Shown piece by piece: positions 1-14,083 of a DNA stretch of 64,000 nucleotides. A model generated the notes under the pieces. The model saw nothing but the letters and a program-made list of their open reading frames with translations. It made no database searches and was not told the origin of the DNA. This DNA is from Motacilla alba alba. Its lineage: Eukaryota > Chordata > Aves > Passeriformes > Motacillidae. The stretch covers positions 38,941,052 through 39,005,051 of the forward strand of contig NC_052018.1 in assembly GCF_015832195.1 (NCBI RefSeq), written 5' to 3'. Numbering within the stretch: the stretch's first letter is position 1; every line of letters begins with the position of its first letter. Position numbers and translations under genes: made by a program.

Positions 1-2640
1 AGTATATAACCCCTGTCTGTGTGGAAGCAACATTTCACCAACACCCTAATTTTAAATCATTATTTTTTGTTATTTTTCCTAGAGAAATGAAGTCTCATTC
101 TGAACTTGTCTCCAATAGTTTTACATGTATGTTGACCTCACACAGGAAAAAAGTTCAGTTTCACACACAGCAATGAAAACCAGATCAGAAATAAGGTCAT
201 GCTGGAACTGACATAATGACAGGAGTTCTCATCACTCAAATTTTTTCATAGCTCTTCCAGCTGTTTTCCTTCATGTACAGAGTCATAGTCCTTTAAAATA
301 TATTCATGTAGCCCATAAATACACACTGAGAAAAATTAGGAGATCACATGACCTGAATGGCAGTTTCAATAAAAAGGGATAAATAAAAGTAGTACACATA
401 CTATAACACATGCAAGCAAAATATGGAGAGAGACACACCTTTCATAAAAAGGGTCTCCCTCCCTCTGAGACAGTGAGAGGAAACCCTAGCCTCTGACAGA
501 AGAATTTAGTCACTTTTTTCACAGTCAAACCCTTTCTTGCACAATTTGCACATGTACACATTTACTTGAAAATGCAGATGGTGAGAGAGGGAGACACTGT
601 ATTATCAAACACACAAATTATTCCTCTGTCGTTCTGCTTTATGACTTTCTTCTGAAATCTGTCATGGTTGTTGAAAAAGAAAGTGGAGTCTGATCTGAAC
701 ATGCATTCATGATCAGCTTAAAAGTTGGAGATATTAGCTTATGTAGTTTCAAATGTATGTGCAGTTCCTATAGATAGTGATGATATCCATTAATCTACTT
801 ATTTGTTCCATTTGTACTACCAAGTATTTTTTTACCTTCCATCCAATTTTTAACAGCTATCCAACAATAGATTCAGCTGAAAGGATCTGTAAAAAGGACC
901 ATCACCTGGATTAGAAATATTCCTCAAAACTGATCATCCAATGACTTGAACAGGTACTGTTTTAATACATATCTTGGGGACAACATGTAACAGACACACT
1001 GTATTCACAAATAATAGTGTGATCTCAGAACATGAAAACATTCTGCTGAATAATTTTGGGCATGACAGCAAAAATTCCACCTCCACTGTCAGCATTGCAT
1101 TCACTGCAACTTCTGAAGCTGCAATTCCTCAAGCTGTGAGAGGCATGAGTGATCCTCTCCCCTAGAAATTTCCTAGGAAAAAGGAACCCTGTGATGTAAA
1201 AAGGGAGTTGAGATGTATGGAGATCTTATTCTCTCATGTATGAAACATTTAACAGCTGCCTATTTTTAAAATTAAAAATAGTAGATTATTAGTTAATTTT
1301 CATGAGTTATCTATCTTTTACTATTAAATGGTTCTGAGTTACCAGGAATATTAAGCAAAGCAAAGGCATATTTTCTTTATAAAGTATTTTTAAGTTGGTA
1401 TAGCATGAAGACTACCAGCATTATCTAATGCTCTCTTCAATTTTTATCTTTTATATGTAGTTGTCTCCAAATTTATAGACACTTAATGCTCTCAGTTTTA
1501 TGCATTTTAATATGTTGCATGTTTTCCTTAAATAGCATTTCTGACAGAATCCTTTTATTACTGAAGAGTTACTGTTTTTCTTTATGGGAAAGCATAGTCT
1601 TTGTCAATGTGATTATAAAAAAATTTGGGAACACAACTATATGTTGTCCAGTAGCAGCAGGCATGGAGTAGATATACAACATATATTGTATTTTAAAACC
1701 CACAGTTTTAAATGACTATCAAAATCTTGACTTATTACTTAAAAATGCAGGGCAAAATTTTCTTCCAAGTCCATCAATGATGAAACTGTTGAATCTTGTA
1801 TTCACAACATTCCTGATTTTACATGAATTACCTCACTTCATAGAAGACTATTGTAAGGAATGCAAACTTCTTGACACTTAGAGAGCTTTAGCAGATTAGT
1901 AATTAATAGGCTTGTTGCTACATCTCATTGGTGAAATTCCAGTTACTTTCAATGAGAGCATGATCAGGCTCAAAGTCATCTGAAATTTCTGTGAATGCAA
2001 AGGCTGCTTATTTCTTTCAGCTACTTTTGAACACTAATAAGGTTGATTTTATTAGAACTTATTACATCCTTACTGGAAGCAGAATTTGACCTCAGCTGAA
2101 AAGATTGCCCCCTTCTTTCACTTTGTTTTGAAAAAGAGCTACATTTTCATAATAGTGTCCGGGTACGCACACAAATCTCATTACCCAATAATAGGATTTG
2201 TCTACATACCTCCTGCTCAGTCTTTTGGAAATGTACATGTCCCTCAGCATGGGTTACTTTTTTTTCCCTTGTTTCCATTTACATATGTCTATGAGTACAA
2301 TAGCTTATATTCTATATAACAGTTTCAGTCGAGCAAAAGTAGCTAAGTATATAATCAGGGAGGAGGCGGAGATATCCTTAAAGTACAAAATCAACCTTGG
2401 AAGCTGAACTCTCACTTTTGTTACAATGATTGAGACGTTTGAGAATAAAAGTATGCCACAGAGGTGAAGCAAGATGTAATGGAATAACTCAAATATAACA
2501 GCAAAATGCTAAAGCAATGTTTAATGATAGTCTGCAGTCCAGATATCCTCAGATTGGATTTGCAAAAGAAAAGTTGTCTTAGGAAAACTTGAGATACTAG
2601 CATTTTAAACTGGGGACATGAAGTACAACTTAGTTTCATT
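1..2640. other. A+T-rich unique noncoding sequence
   Basis: No repeat family, exon or RNA gene is recognised here. Open frames are short (under about 80 codons) and look random in composition. The sequence is probably intergenic or intronic. Confidence 0.6.
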
Positions 2641-2641
2641 A

Positions 2642-2688
2642 TTTTTTGGTTTTTTTGGTTTTTTTGGTTTTTTGTGTGTGTGTGTGTG
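2642..2688. repeat. G/T simple repeat: (GGTTTTTTT)n followed by (GT)n
   Basis: About three near-identical 9-bp GGTTTTTTT units run directly into an eight-copy GT dinucleotide tract. This compound microsatellite is likely to vary in length between individuals. Confidence 0.9.
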
Positions 2689-5600
2689 AACTCCTCTGCA
2701 TTTCTTTCAAAGCATTACAGAGTAGTAAAGGAAAATAATTGAAAATCACTTTAATCTTTACTGCTTTACTTCCAACCATTAATTCTATAGCTGTTCTGAT
2801 AAAACATGTTAGAGAAGCTGCGTTAATTTTTTTATTCAGAATGTAGAACAGTAAGTTTTTGAAAAACCCACACATAAATGTTTAGAGGAAAAAAAAGCAT
2901 AAAACCCCTCAAATAACCCTTCTGCACTCTTTCTCCCCAAACAATTAGAAATAAGCCATAAGAAGAAACATTGAATAGAAAAACAGATAAACTGAACAGG
3001 AAAATATGTCCTGATCATTCCCATATAATGTGAAACTCTCTGGAAAGGCTCATCTCCTGAAAGGTGCATAAGGAACAGCTAGAAATTTGGTCTGTCGGTA
3101 GAAGGCTGTCCTTTGTTTTATTTCTCCTACTTCTACATCACCCCACCAGTCTCTTTTCTTATGCTTCTTAATATTCCTTTCTCCTTATTAAAGTAGTTGC
3201 TTAATTTATATAAAGAAACATTTCTTTGCGACGAGAAATACTAATTTACCTTTGTTTAATTAACCTTCTGGGAATTTAAACTCCCTCTATCTTTTTTGTT
3301 GAAAAGTATGGATAAGATGTGAGGTCACTATTTTGATCTGAGGTTTTGCTCTGTGTGCATGCATTACACACTTCACACAGGAGGCTAAATTTTCACTTTT
3401 TCCTGAATACAGGCAAGTGTCCTAAGCCTTGTTGCTATGCAGTTTAGCCATAGCAACAAACACAAAAGCCACTGTGTTGTTATTTCCATTTTCCCTTCCA
3501 GACAGTTTGCCCAGTAAAGAAAACATGCTAGATATAGCACTGTCAAAATAAGTGCAGCATTTTCTGTGAGGGATGTCAAACATTTCACCTTTCAAAAGAT
3601 TATATTGTGCAAAAATTCTAAGCAAGAAGGTGGAGAGGTTATACCTGAGATATCCACATCTTCTTGTCATACAGGTAAGGATGTAAAGAAGTAATTGCTG
3701 TACAAGGAGGAGTCAGGTTTTCTATTATATATTTATCAAATATAAAAAATGCCGTGATACATTTTTTTTTCAACATAATAGCAAAAAAATATTTCAAATA
3801 ACCCAACAAAATAAAGGGGTAAACCCTAAGCTTTCAATACTTAAATTTACTATATATATGATGCATCTTTGTGCAACAAAAGTTGTTATCCCTCTTTTCA
3901 GTCAATAATAGCTTACAATCAACATCATACTGAGCTAAAACAAACCTGCATAGAGCTTGTGAGACAATATTCCATTCTTTTGCAAAGATATATAAAGGAT
4001 TTTCTTGTAGCTGAGGTAAGGAGTGTGAGGTAAGACAAATAGTTTATTCAGCAGATTCTTTCACAACTTCCCTCATGATTTCCTGTAAGTCATGCAAAGA
4101 TAATTTTCATTGTGAAAGAGAAGTTTGGTTTCCAGCTCTTTCTCACTTTAAATGGGACTTAGATTCCTGGGTGTCATTTCCTTTATGAAAAATCTTAATA
4201 ATTGCCTAGGCAATTTCTTTTTTTGCACTTGCAAAATCAGGATAAGAATAACTCAGGCACTATAAATGTAAAATTCTTAACATCCAAAAATATCCTTTAA
4301 ATTTTGGTCAAGGAACTTACCTTAAAAAGGTCAAGGAACTTACTGACTATTACAGCAGTACTGATTTATTTAGTTCTGCTAATTTACTTAACCAAGAATA
4401 TGAGACATTTCTATCAATATGACTAATTTAGGATGTACCTATGAATGCAAATTTATTTGTTTTTAAAAATCTTTATTTATTTCAGATATCTTAAGTGACA
4501 CATTCATAATTTTAAAGAATATATCATTAAAAACACTGGTTGGTGACATTTTTCTGTGCTGGACTTCATGCTCTAAGATTACTTAGTGCTTACAAACACT
4601 CCATATAAATTAACCAAAACCTAAAAATTTTGTCTTTGTTGTGCCAGGAATGAAAATCCTCTGTTAACTGGAAGGATGGGGTGCATCAACTTGATACAGG
4701 AGAAACCCTTCAGAAATTCAGGGGAACAAATGGAGCCCCTAGTTTTCAGTGTTTTTTGTGCCTTCAATTTCAAATAATTTTAGAGGGGTCCTCTTGCTAT
4801 TTCAAGAACTCAGATCCTAATCTCAGTCTTTCCACCATTTCCTTGTTATAGCTGTGGAAGATGTTGCCATTCTTCATAGATAATGGAATTAAAAAAGGTT
4901 TCAGTGACAGAAGAGGAAGACAGAAATAGATAGCTTTTTGTTCATTTTGTAATGTCTCTTACTTGACCAAATTTTAGAGTCTACTTTTTAGTTGTTATTT
5001 TTTTTCTGGATTAATCTCATAATTTCAAAATGTGATTGATTTACAATTGCTGATATGGACACCAGTGAGGTTGGTTTAGAAAGGAACGTAGTTTATGGCT
5101 ATACACAAATGATGTAAATGGATTTATTTGGACAGGAAAGAAAACCGTAACCTATTTCTTAGAGTATAAGTAGGATTTGGCCAAAATTTCTAGACGTACT
5201 ATGATCTTATGTAATGAAACCTATACCAATCTCTTTAGCGCAGGTCACTCCATCAAGTGAGAGTAAAACTTTCAAACTGAATAAGGGAAATTATTCAATC
5301 TACGCTCTAAAAATAGTAAGAACAACCCTAATTGCAATCATAAGAGATCCATTTCAGTTTATTCAAGAGCAGGAAGGACTTCAAATTTTTTTTCTGCTTT
5401 TAAGTCAACCCCTTTGATACCACAGAAAACAGAATGCATTTTTTGATAGTTTCATTAATTTTGAGGATTCATTCAGTGTTAGGTGAATTATTTCAGTGTG
5501 GGTTTTCAAAATGGGCTGCAGCAAAAAAATGTCTTCACAGAAGTAGAGTTTCTGTTCTTGTCATGAAGTTTTCATGTACCTTAGAAAGATGCAGTATTGC

Positions 5601-6631
5601 TCTAATGCTTTCACCATACTTAAGGGTAAAAAAAAAAAAGCTCTTCTTAATGAGTTAGTCATCCATAATTTTCTTTAAAATCAGAAAGGAAAAATGAGCA
5701 TCTGCTGAGAGCAACTCATTTCATCCTAACATAGACACCTAGATAAATACCTGGGATCAGTCAGACAAATTGTCTTTTAGAACTGCCCATATTTCTCTGT
5801 TGACAATGTGGAGAAACTGAAGGGTTCAACAGAGCAGATGAAAATTAAGTTTCAAACCAAAATTATTTACATTTAGACATGCACAGTTAGGTAGGGTGAA
5901 TACTGCTATCTCTTTCTCCTTTCTTGTAGTGGGAGTTCCCATGAATAAGTGCTTACTTCACCTGGAGTTATGAGTTATGCTGAAGCACCAGAATTCCTGG
6001 AGCAACAAACAGGTCCTGTGAGTGCTGCCCACTTTTCTTATGTGGAACACATGGAATTTTAGACTGGCTGTTGTTAGCTTCAGATTGAGGAGTGTGAGCA
6101 GCTGCTCCTGCTGGGATGGGGAAGTCTTCTGAAGACTCCCTTCATCTGGGAGCAAGCACAACTCTTCAAAACTTTTGAGATGTTACTCCATCTTGATTGT
6201 ATTCCTTCCTTTTTTATTTTTTTTTCTTCAGTTTTTCTATTACTGACCAAAAAAAAAATAAAAATCTAGATTTAATTAAACATTCTCCATACTGAAAAAT
6301 TACTGGGAAATCTAAAAAAAAATCATTCAGGTCTTCTCCTGTGTCAGATTACCTGTTTTATTCAGGAGGAGGAATGGTTTACACCATAAAGACAAGAACA
6401 AATTTTCAAGTCTCTAGCTGCCTGGATTCTAATACATTGTTTTACAGTGTGGAAACTCTTCCCTCTCACACATGAAATGGATGGCAGTGGAAAATTTTCA
6501 CAAGATGGCTTCATATATGGCAACTTCTAGCAGGCTTACAATCATGTTGTAGTGATGTAGCAAAAGGAGGTGAAAATAGAACTAAAAGTTTCACTTCAGC
6601 ATACTTTCAATGAAGTAATGTGACTCTTCAA
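2689..6631. other. A+T-rich unique noncoding sequence
   Basis: No gene or known repeat family is recognised. The only local structure noted is a 15-bp direct duplication (4306-4320 and 4329-4343, period 23). The open frames present are short and not protein-like. Confidence 0.6.
4306..4343. repeat. Short direct duplication, period 23 bp
   Basis: The 15-bp string GGTCAAGGAACTTAC occurs at 4306-4320 and again at 4329-4343, separated by CTTAAAAA. This is a small local duplication with no apparent function. Confidence 0.85.
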
Positions 6632-6770
<139 letters not shown>

Positions 6771-7586
6771 CTATGTATTTTATTCAAGTCCTCAGCCATT
6801 TTCCACATTTTCTGTCTCTCTGCTGTTCGTGCTGTTTCCTCAATTCCCACTATCTCAGCAGTTCCTCCTCCACAAGACACTTTTCTTCTTCTACTGGTTA
6901 TCTTTACCCTTACTTGAGATTCTCTCTCTGATGTATTTCTTACATTTCCCATTCTCTAATAACTCATATGGGTCTTCTTCCTCTTTATTTGAGTGATGCT
7001 TTTTCCATGTTTTCTTTACAAATCAAAGTATGTTTATTCCAGTTTCCTTTTTTTTTTCCTCTTCCATTTATTGGTAATATCTCAGGCATACTCAAGTAAA
7101 ATACAGAAATTGCAGCAATAAAACAAATTCCCCCAGGTTTTTGCCAACACCTATTTATAAGAAATCTAAATTTCTTACAAAATCAAATGCATCACTTCAA
7201 GGTTTACCTATATATATGTAAAGCAGAATAGAGTGAAGGTGTGAAAAGCATAAAAAAATGACCAATTGACCACTAAATACCCTACTAAAAACTCTTCTAC
7301 TTCCCTCCAGAAGTGCTCCAATAAAGATAACCATTTCTTATATAAAGCTAATAACTTTCCATGATGTGAAAGAATCCATAAACAAAAGTGTGTATATAAG
7401 AGGAAATAAATGACCAGCTAGATAGTTCAATTAAAAAAAATGTCATGTTAGTCACCTGGACCTTTAGACTAAGAGTCACTTTAAATTTACCTGTGGTCCC
7501 AGACCACAAGAATGTATTTAATTAGAACTTTCCCTAATATTTATACAAATGTTAATGTTTTATATTCCAAATTTTTTAAAAAGGTA
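6771..7586. other. A+T-rich noncoding sequence
   Basis: The first 180 bases are still pyrimidine-rich, as decayed flank of the TTTC array. No gene or repeat family is recognised after that. Confidence 0.55.
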
Positions 7587-7722
7587 CAAAAACCCCAAAC
7601 CAAACCAAAACCAAAACCAAAACTACCCCAAAAAAACCCAACAAAAAATAAAAGTAACAACAACAACAACAAAAAAACCCAAAAACAAACAAAAAACCCC
7701 ACCAAAACCAAACCCACCAAAC
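7587..7722. repeat. A/C-only low-complexity tract
   Basis: About 135 bases are made almost only of A and C, in shifting units such as AACC, AAAACC, AAC and AAAC. G and T are nearly absent. The Lys/Pro/Asn/Thr-rich frames across it reflect composition and are not a gene. Confidence 0.92.
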
Positions 7723-9870
7723 AAGCTCAGCAGCCTCTGATCACATAAAAAACATTCAGTCTTATTAAAGCCTGTAGCTCTTATAGGGTAGCTTTAGAAT
7801 CCTGTACCTTCCAGAAAGGCTTTCCTATAAAATAACTTGATATTGAAAACTGAGAGAGAAATAACATTATGCCGTATAAATTCTAATAGTTTAAAACCTC
7901 ACTACAGGCAAATTATTTTCAGTATTGAAATATAAAATTGAAATCTATATTTCCAGTGGGAGAAAACACAACATTTCTTTCTTCTTGGTAATTCCTTTTT
8001 TGTACCATAAAATCCCTCAACAATCTTTGCCGCTCTTCTTAGTTTAAATTTATGCTTTATTGGTAAGAAACCTCTGTTTGCACAGTAGGACCCAGTTTTG
8101 TAAAGGTCGGTAGAAACATGGCCAGTCTTATTCCATGATACTTGTAAACTCCTTGTCTCTGAGACAAGATGTTGGTAAACTCCCTTTTACCACTTTTAAT
8201 AGTGATCATACTTAGGTAGCTCTTCTACTACCTGGTTTTTTTCATCAACACTTACTTATTTTTACTAATATAAATTCATTGAAATTCCTCATAGCAGCCT
8301 CTGATCTAATCACATTCTTCACACAGTAAGATAAGGCAAATAAAAATCATACATTGGCTAAAAAAAAACCCCAACCAAAAAAAGAAAATAAAAATAACTA
8401 TTATTTCCTTTTTCTGGCCAACTCCCCTACCTAACATTTGTTTTTTAAATTGAGATTGAAAGCTCCTAAGGAAATTAAGGTATCATATTTAGTTATCTAT
8501 AAACTTATTGTTGACTTATAGACAGATAACATCACATTATACTATCCTGAATTCTATTAAATAGCAATAGTCAAGCTCAGGAGGACAGGAAGGGATCCTG
8601 TCAGCATTGATACCATTTAAGCATTTTGCATATGAGACCATATGCTGGTTTGCACAGTTGTCAAACCATAAAGATGAATAGCAGACATGGTGATCTGTGT
8701 TCCTTGCCGCAGTGTGCAGGCACTTTCTTTAGCATCTGTTTGGACATGGTTTTGACGCTACCTAAAACCAAAAAGCTCCCTCCTTTGCCTTTGCAAGGAT
8801 TGTGTTTCATACAAACAGCCTTTTGAAAGATTTTAAGAAGCTTCTACTTGGCACAAAACCTGGGGGCTATCTGTCAAAACGGAAGAAAACAAAGAGAGTG
8901 AGTTGGAGGGAAGAAAAAAATTAAAATATTTTTGCCAAACAGATGGGATTGGCAGATATCCTACAAGAAAGATGGATTATGGCTCTGTCCAGTAGTAGGA
9001 ATTTTAAAATAGTTGCCTCAGCTATGGATATTTTTGTCTTTTTTTTTTCTTCCCTTAGAGATACAAACTAAATTGTAAAAATAAGGCAGAAAAGAAAAAA
9101 AAAAGAGGGACAGTTAAAATGCTTTTAAAATATTTTTCAATATCTTCCTATGACAGAGTCCTAATTTGCAATAGCTACAATAGGACAGTTAAATTCTGAA
9201 GTACTTAAATGATAACTTAGAGTCCTACAAAAAAGTCTATGAAGAAAGAATTCCTGTATTTTCACTGACGCACATAGCTTAAAATTTTTTTCTTTGAAGA
9301 ATCATCAGTTTAGCTCCAAAACAAGACTTTTATACTTAAAATGGGGTTGATGTACTGAGGTTCATGACTGCAATCCTTACTTAGCTCCTAACCATCCTGA
9401 GTCTGTACATGCTTAACTCTCCAACCTACCAAGGTTTGTAGGTACCTAACATTCTGCTTTTGGGCATATCTAAAACTGCTACCATCTTGACAACACAAGC
9501 TGTCTCTGCAATTGCCTCTTCACTTAGATGCTCTTATTTTTAGCCCTGAGAGCACAATTTTTATGGATGCATTTATGTGATAGATCAATAGATGGATGAC
9601 AGATAGTTAAAAACAGATAAAAAGAAGCCTAAATTCACTACATTACCTGATCCAGACACCAACATAATTTTATTTCAGTCAGTGAAACCTTCTGGAAAGG
9701 GATCTGTGTACTGATCCTTGCATAAAAGGTAGTTAATTATTGCCAAATGAAGCAACCATTGGTTAAAATATGTAAATACATTTTTCCTCTCTTGGATCCC
9801 TTCTCTTATCTCTATAAAATACAGACTATCTTTGGAGCAGGTCCTCCATCCTGTACAAGCCAGGGAATAA
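7723..9870. other. A+T-rich noncoding sequence
   Basis: No gene is recognised. A short A-rich/C-containing patch lies at about 8360-8400 and an A-rich patch at about 9086-9105. Nothing else stands out. Confidence 0.55.
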
Positions 9871-9896
9871 TGCTTGCTAAATGCATTTAGCAAGCA
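9871..9896. repeat. Perfect 26-bp palindrome
   Basis: Every base from TGCTTGCTAAATG to its mirror complement pairs, with no spacer, centred on ATGCAT. On a uniform-base model a 26-bp perfect palindrome is expected about 0.001 times in 64 kb, so it probably has a mechanistic origin such as fold-back template switching, or is under selection. Nothing around it suggests a coding role. Confidence 0.95.
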
Positions 9897-12800
9897 CCCA
9901 AATGAAAAGTCTGTTTTAAATTCAGTGTCTTCTGAAATTTTAATTTTTCTCCCAAACCTAATCCTAATAATATAAAACATACACAAACCCATTTGCTTAT
10001 GCCTACACGTCTCCACCCTGCCACCAGGCCCCCATTTCAAGGAGTCAATTTTATTTATTTACTTATTTGCCTTTGGCAATGGTTTTCTTAAAAGGAGGGA
10101 GTCTTATGTTGGAACCACATAGATATTGAGCTATGGAGGGTGTCGACCTCCAGTTTTCAAATTTTGAAAAACATTTTATAACCACTGAATTTGCATGTAG
10201 AATAGGATATAGCTGTCTGCTGTAATAAATTTTTATAATGAAGTTAAAGTAACTAGTGCTTCACTGTAGGATAGTTCCAGACTATGCCAGTAAATAGGGA
10301 TGTATTCCTACAGACCAGAGGCAGTGACATTATCTCCTCAGAACACTGGGTTTTTTAACCAAAACTGAATTTCAATACTTCAGATTGTTGAATGACTCAG
10401 CCTTTCACAAGAAAAACACTTGTTCTGGACCTTCTGTGTTTAAATGTTACATGTCACATATAAAGTACCTGAAAAGTTAGTAAATCTTCACAGAACTGGT
10501 TTTAAAATAAATATGGTTTAATATGAGACAGACCTGCTTCAAAACAGATATAAAATAATTTGTGTTCCATAGGAGTGTAATGATATTAATTTAAATAATT
10601 AATTAGATGTGCACATGTAAGCAGCAGAGAGATTTTGTTTCCCTCCATGTGTTTTACGCTTCTAACATGTATTTAGAGGACATTTTTGGAACCTTATAAG
10701 ACATTTTTGACAACTTTTATATATGATAAAATGCAGTTGTAGAATAATGCTCTCATCCCTCACTAAGTGTTGAAACCTTTCAGGTATTGCAGAGATATGT
10801 TAAGACAGCAGAAAAGTCATTTGCACATATTAATGATTACCTCTGGTGATAGTTTGGTAGGAATTCTCATCTGAGTTTTTTCTGACCTTTCCAGGATTTC
10901 CAGGCACTTTACAAGCTGAAGTGGCATCCACTTAAATGAGAAATATTTTTTTAAAACATCAGTTCAGCTTAGGTCCAAATCCAAAGTTTGTTAAAGTAAA
11001 TAATAAATTTTCCATTGACTTTCTTGGGCTTTGACTCAAGCTTCATGAATAGATTTTTATTCTAAATGAATATTTTAGACATATTCCCCTCTGCCTCTTG
11101 AAGATCACTCTCTGTGCCACTTTTTAATTTGCTAGCCAGGAATTCATCAGTCACCAACCGTGTCCTACTTACCCTCCAAATGAAGAGGGTTCAGTACCCA
11201 CTGCAGTTGGCAGCTGCTGCTGTTGCTCCAGCTCCTAATTTCCTAATTTCAGCCGTTGCTGAAAATGGCAAAGAAACAGGAGGAGGAGGGGAAATGGCTT
11301 TGTAAGAGAGATTAAGTCTCAGCCATATGCCAGTGTTTCTGCAGTGACTGTAAGATACTGGCCAGAATGATTCCTGCTGGTTTTGCTTCATCTCCAGGAA
11401 TTTCAAAATCTACCAACTTTGCAGTATGGACTGGAATGTTTGGAAATAGCAAACAAGTAGCATTTACTGTAACAGTACTCAGAGATATAATCAAAAGACC
11501 TATGATTCCCGGAAAACCCAGGAAAAGACCCTTAGGGCATCTGAGGTTGATTTAGATGTCTAAATATATATACATCAACATGGATTTCCATTAACATGTG
11601 ACACAAGAAGACAACTATCCTTTTCAGGGTGCTGTTTCTTTTTATGTGGTTACATTTGTCATGTGAGAAAAGAAATACCACTTTAGTGACACCTCCTATG
11701 CACATTTGAGTGCTAGGAAAACAAAAACATCTTGACTGAGGTCAGATAAGATGTGTGTGTTTTCAGAGCAAATTAAATTTATTTGCTCTTCACCTTGTTG
11801 TCATTCAGACAAATTAAAAATAATTGTGTCCAAAAACTGAGGCAGATGTAGAGGAAGAACTGACTTGATGATTCCTTAAGAAGTTCTGTGTGCTGAGCAC
11901 AGTGAGCACAGACTGCTGTTTTAGGAATGTGCTTCAGTCTTAGTGCAGAAAGACAATTTTGCAGATAAATTAACCAAAGTTTAATTGACAAAGTTTAAAA
12001 TTAAAGTATATATTGACAAAAGTAGAAAACTTACTGATTTTACTCATTAACAATATTTTCTTGGGTATTTTGAGATGATAATATAGATGACACTGTAAAT
12101 CTGTAGTATTCTTTCCGGTTATTTATTTTGCTTAGTAAACTTCCTCTAATGAACAGTGCATTTCATTTCTTCTTCTTCCATTTTCATTTCTTATCCATTT
12201 CATATCTGATGATGAATTATAAGAATGTGATGGACAGAACAGCCTTTGCCTCCAGCACAATCTTTCTACCACTCCACTACTAATATGAATGCAGATAGGC
12301 AGATAAACATATATGAAACCAAAAAAGGCAGGTGTACCTATCTGTTTGCACAGAAAAATTCATCAACCTATCAGTATGAAACACATACAAAATGTGTTCA
12401 TACAAAAGAACATCTATCCAAAAAAATTGCAAAACAGCAAAGTGAAAATAGATTTAAAGACACTGTTTTAAATAGCTGTCGCATGCAGGGCATGCTTCAT
12501 AAACTGCAGATAGGCTTCATGAATAAAATATGAGGATGTGCAGCTCCATGACTATCTCAGTTAGTAAAAAAAAAAAAAAAAGAAATCTGAAGAAAATTTA
12601 TAAATAGGCCATATACTATCTCCAAAGGGATAAACAAAATAGCCAGCAGTGACAGTGTTTGCTTTTCATGTATGCAAATACAAGGCCTAACAAATGCCAT
12701 CTCCTCATTTGCAAATTAAGATATAAAGGAAATGTCTCTGACAGTACATGCAACAGTTCATATTTGAAGTTTGGCACAGTGAACTGACAGCCACAGAGGA

Positions 12801-13384
12801 ACTGCAGTCGCCTAATCCTTTCATTCTGCCTTCCAGCTACTGGCAAGGAGGGTGGAATTTAATAAATATGTGATGAGAAAATGCTCTGAAAGGCTGCTGT
12901 ATCTTCTCCTCTGCAAGAACTCATCTTCAGAGATAATTAACTAGATGACAATATATAAAGTGCCATTAAGAAGAGCATTCAAATCATTTCTGGACTTAAG
13001 TACACTTTTAAGCTGCTTATCAGATTTTCATTTATGAATTCATTCAGCTGTCAGGCTTACATCCTGGCCCTTTATTGAAGCTCACATGGGTGTCCAAACC
13101 TTCTAATTTTCTATACAGAGATTCATTTCAGAATCAATTAGAGCTGGTGGCAGCCTTGTCCCTGTGTGCTAAGGGGATTAGCTGGACACTTGCTCAGCTG
13201 AAGCTACCTTTGAATGTACATTCAACCCTCCTTCGAGAAAGAGTTGTTTTCCTGAGGATTCTGAAGCAATTGAAGTACTGAAATCAACAGATGGCAGATA
13301 ATCACTGGAAACGTCTACAGTTTTGTTAGGAAAGGGAAAACACTATTTAAAACTGCCTCTTTGGCACTGTACAAGGAAGAGATA
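9897..13384. other. Noncoding sequence, no genes recognised
   Basis: The sequence is unique-looking and A+T rich. A minus-strand open frame of about 121 codons lies at 9675-10040, but it starts from a non-ATG codon, matches nothing I know and is within chance expectation. An interrupted inverted repeat (9-bp arms, 11765-11773 and 11781-11789) is minor. 13010-13290 is less A+T rich and discussed as a possible conserved element. Confidence 0.5.
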
Positions 13385-13547
13385 AAGTGAGAAAGAGAAA
13401 GAAAAAAAAAAAGAGAAAAGAGAAGAATAATCAGAAAAAAAGCAGAAAAAAAAAAAAGAAAAGGAGAAGGAAAAGGAGAGGGAAAAGGAAAAAAGAAAAA
13501 AGAAAAATTAAAAATTAAAAAGAAAAAAAAAGAAAAAAGAGCAGGGG
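13385..13547. repeat. Polypurine (A/G) tract
   Basis: About 160 bases are almost wholly A and G on the plus strand (GAAA, GGAAAA and AAGAG units), interrupted only by a few T and C bases. It is the longest purine-strand asymmetry in the window besides the TTTC array. Frames over the complementary strand (poly Phe-Ser) are artefacts. Confidence 0.93.
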
Positions 13548-14083
13548 ATTCTTTTGACTGTCTCCCAGTGGTACAAAGCAAATGCTCTAGGGACCAGAAG
13601 AGATCCCAAGGGCTGTCCTTTTATGTCTTTTGCCTCTATAAGTACTTCACATCTCTGTTTTTGCATCTGACCTTTGGTCATTTTCCACCTATGTGTTACT
13701 AGTTTCTCTATTACTTGTGTTAGCAATTTCAGTTTGCCATCCCAAAACACATTGCTTTTTGACTTCTAATAAACAATTCAGAAAACAAACCCATGTGGAA
13801 CAATTATCCACTCTTTTCTGTTTCCAGGCAGTCTAGGTTTTTTGGTTTGTTTCTTGGGGGTTTTCTCCCCAAACATTTTTAATGATTATTTTACACTTCA
13901 AAATTAAAAAGTTCCGTTCAATCCATTCTCACATTTTAATTCTAGAAGCTTCTTGCTTATGAGAAGGTGATTTATGCTAAGTGATTAAAAAAAAAAATTG
14001 CCACAAGTTTGAAATCAAGTTTCTGGGATTACTTGCAGAAACTGACAACTTCACAAACAAATAAGCAGCCAAAAATGATGTAA
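13548..14083. other. Noncoding sequence
   Basis: No gene or repeat family is recognised between the polypurine tract and the SINE. Confidence 0.5.

Noticed and set aside
7512..7748. Lys/Pro/Asn/Thr-rich frame
   Set aside because: It is a product of the A/C-only low-complexity tract.
9675..10040. Minus-strand open frame of about 121 codons
   Set aside because: It starts from a TTG codon, matches no known protein and has no splice context. About one stop-free run this long is expected by chance in 64 kb at this composition.
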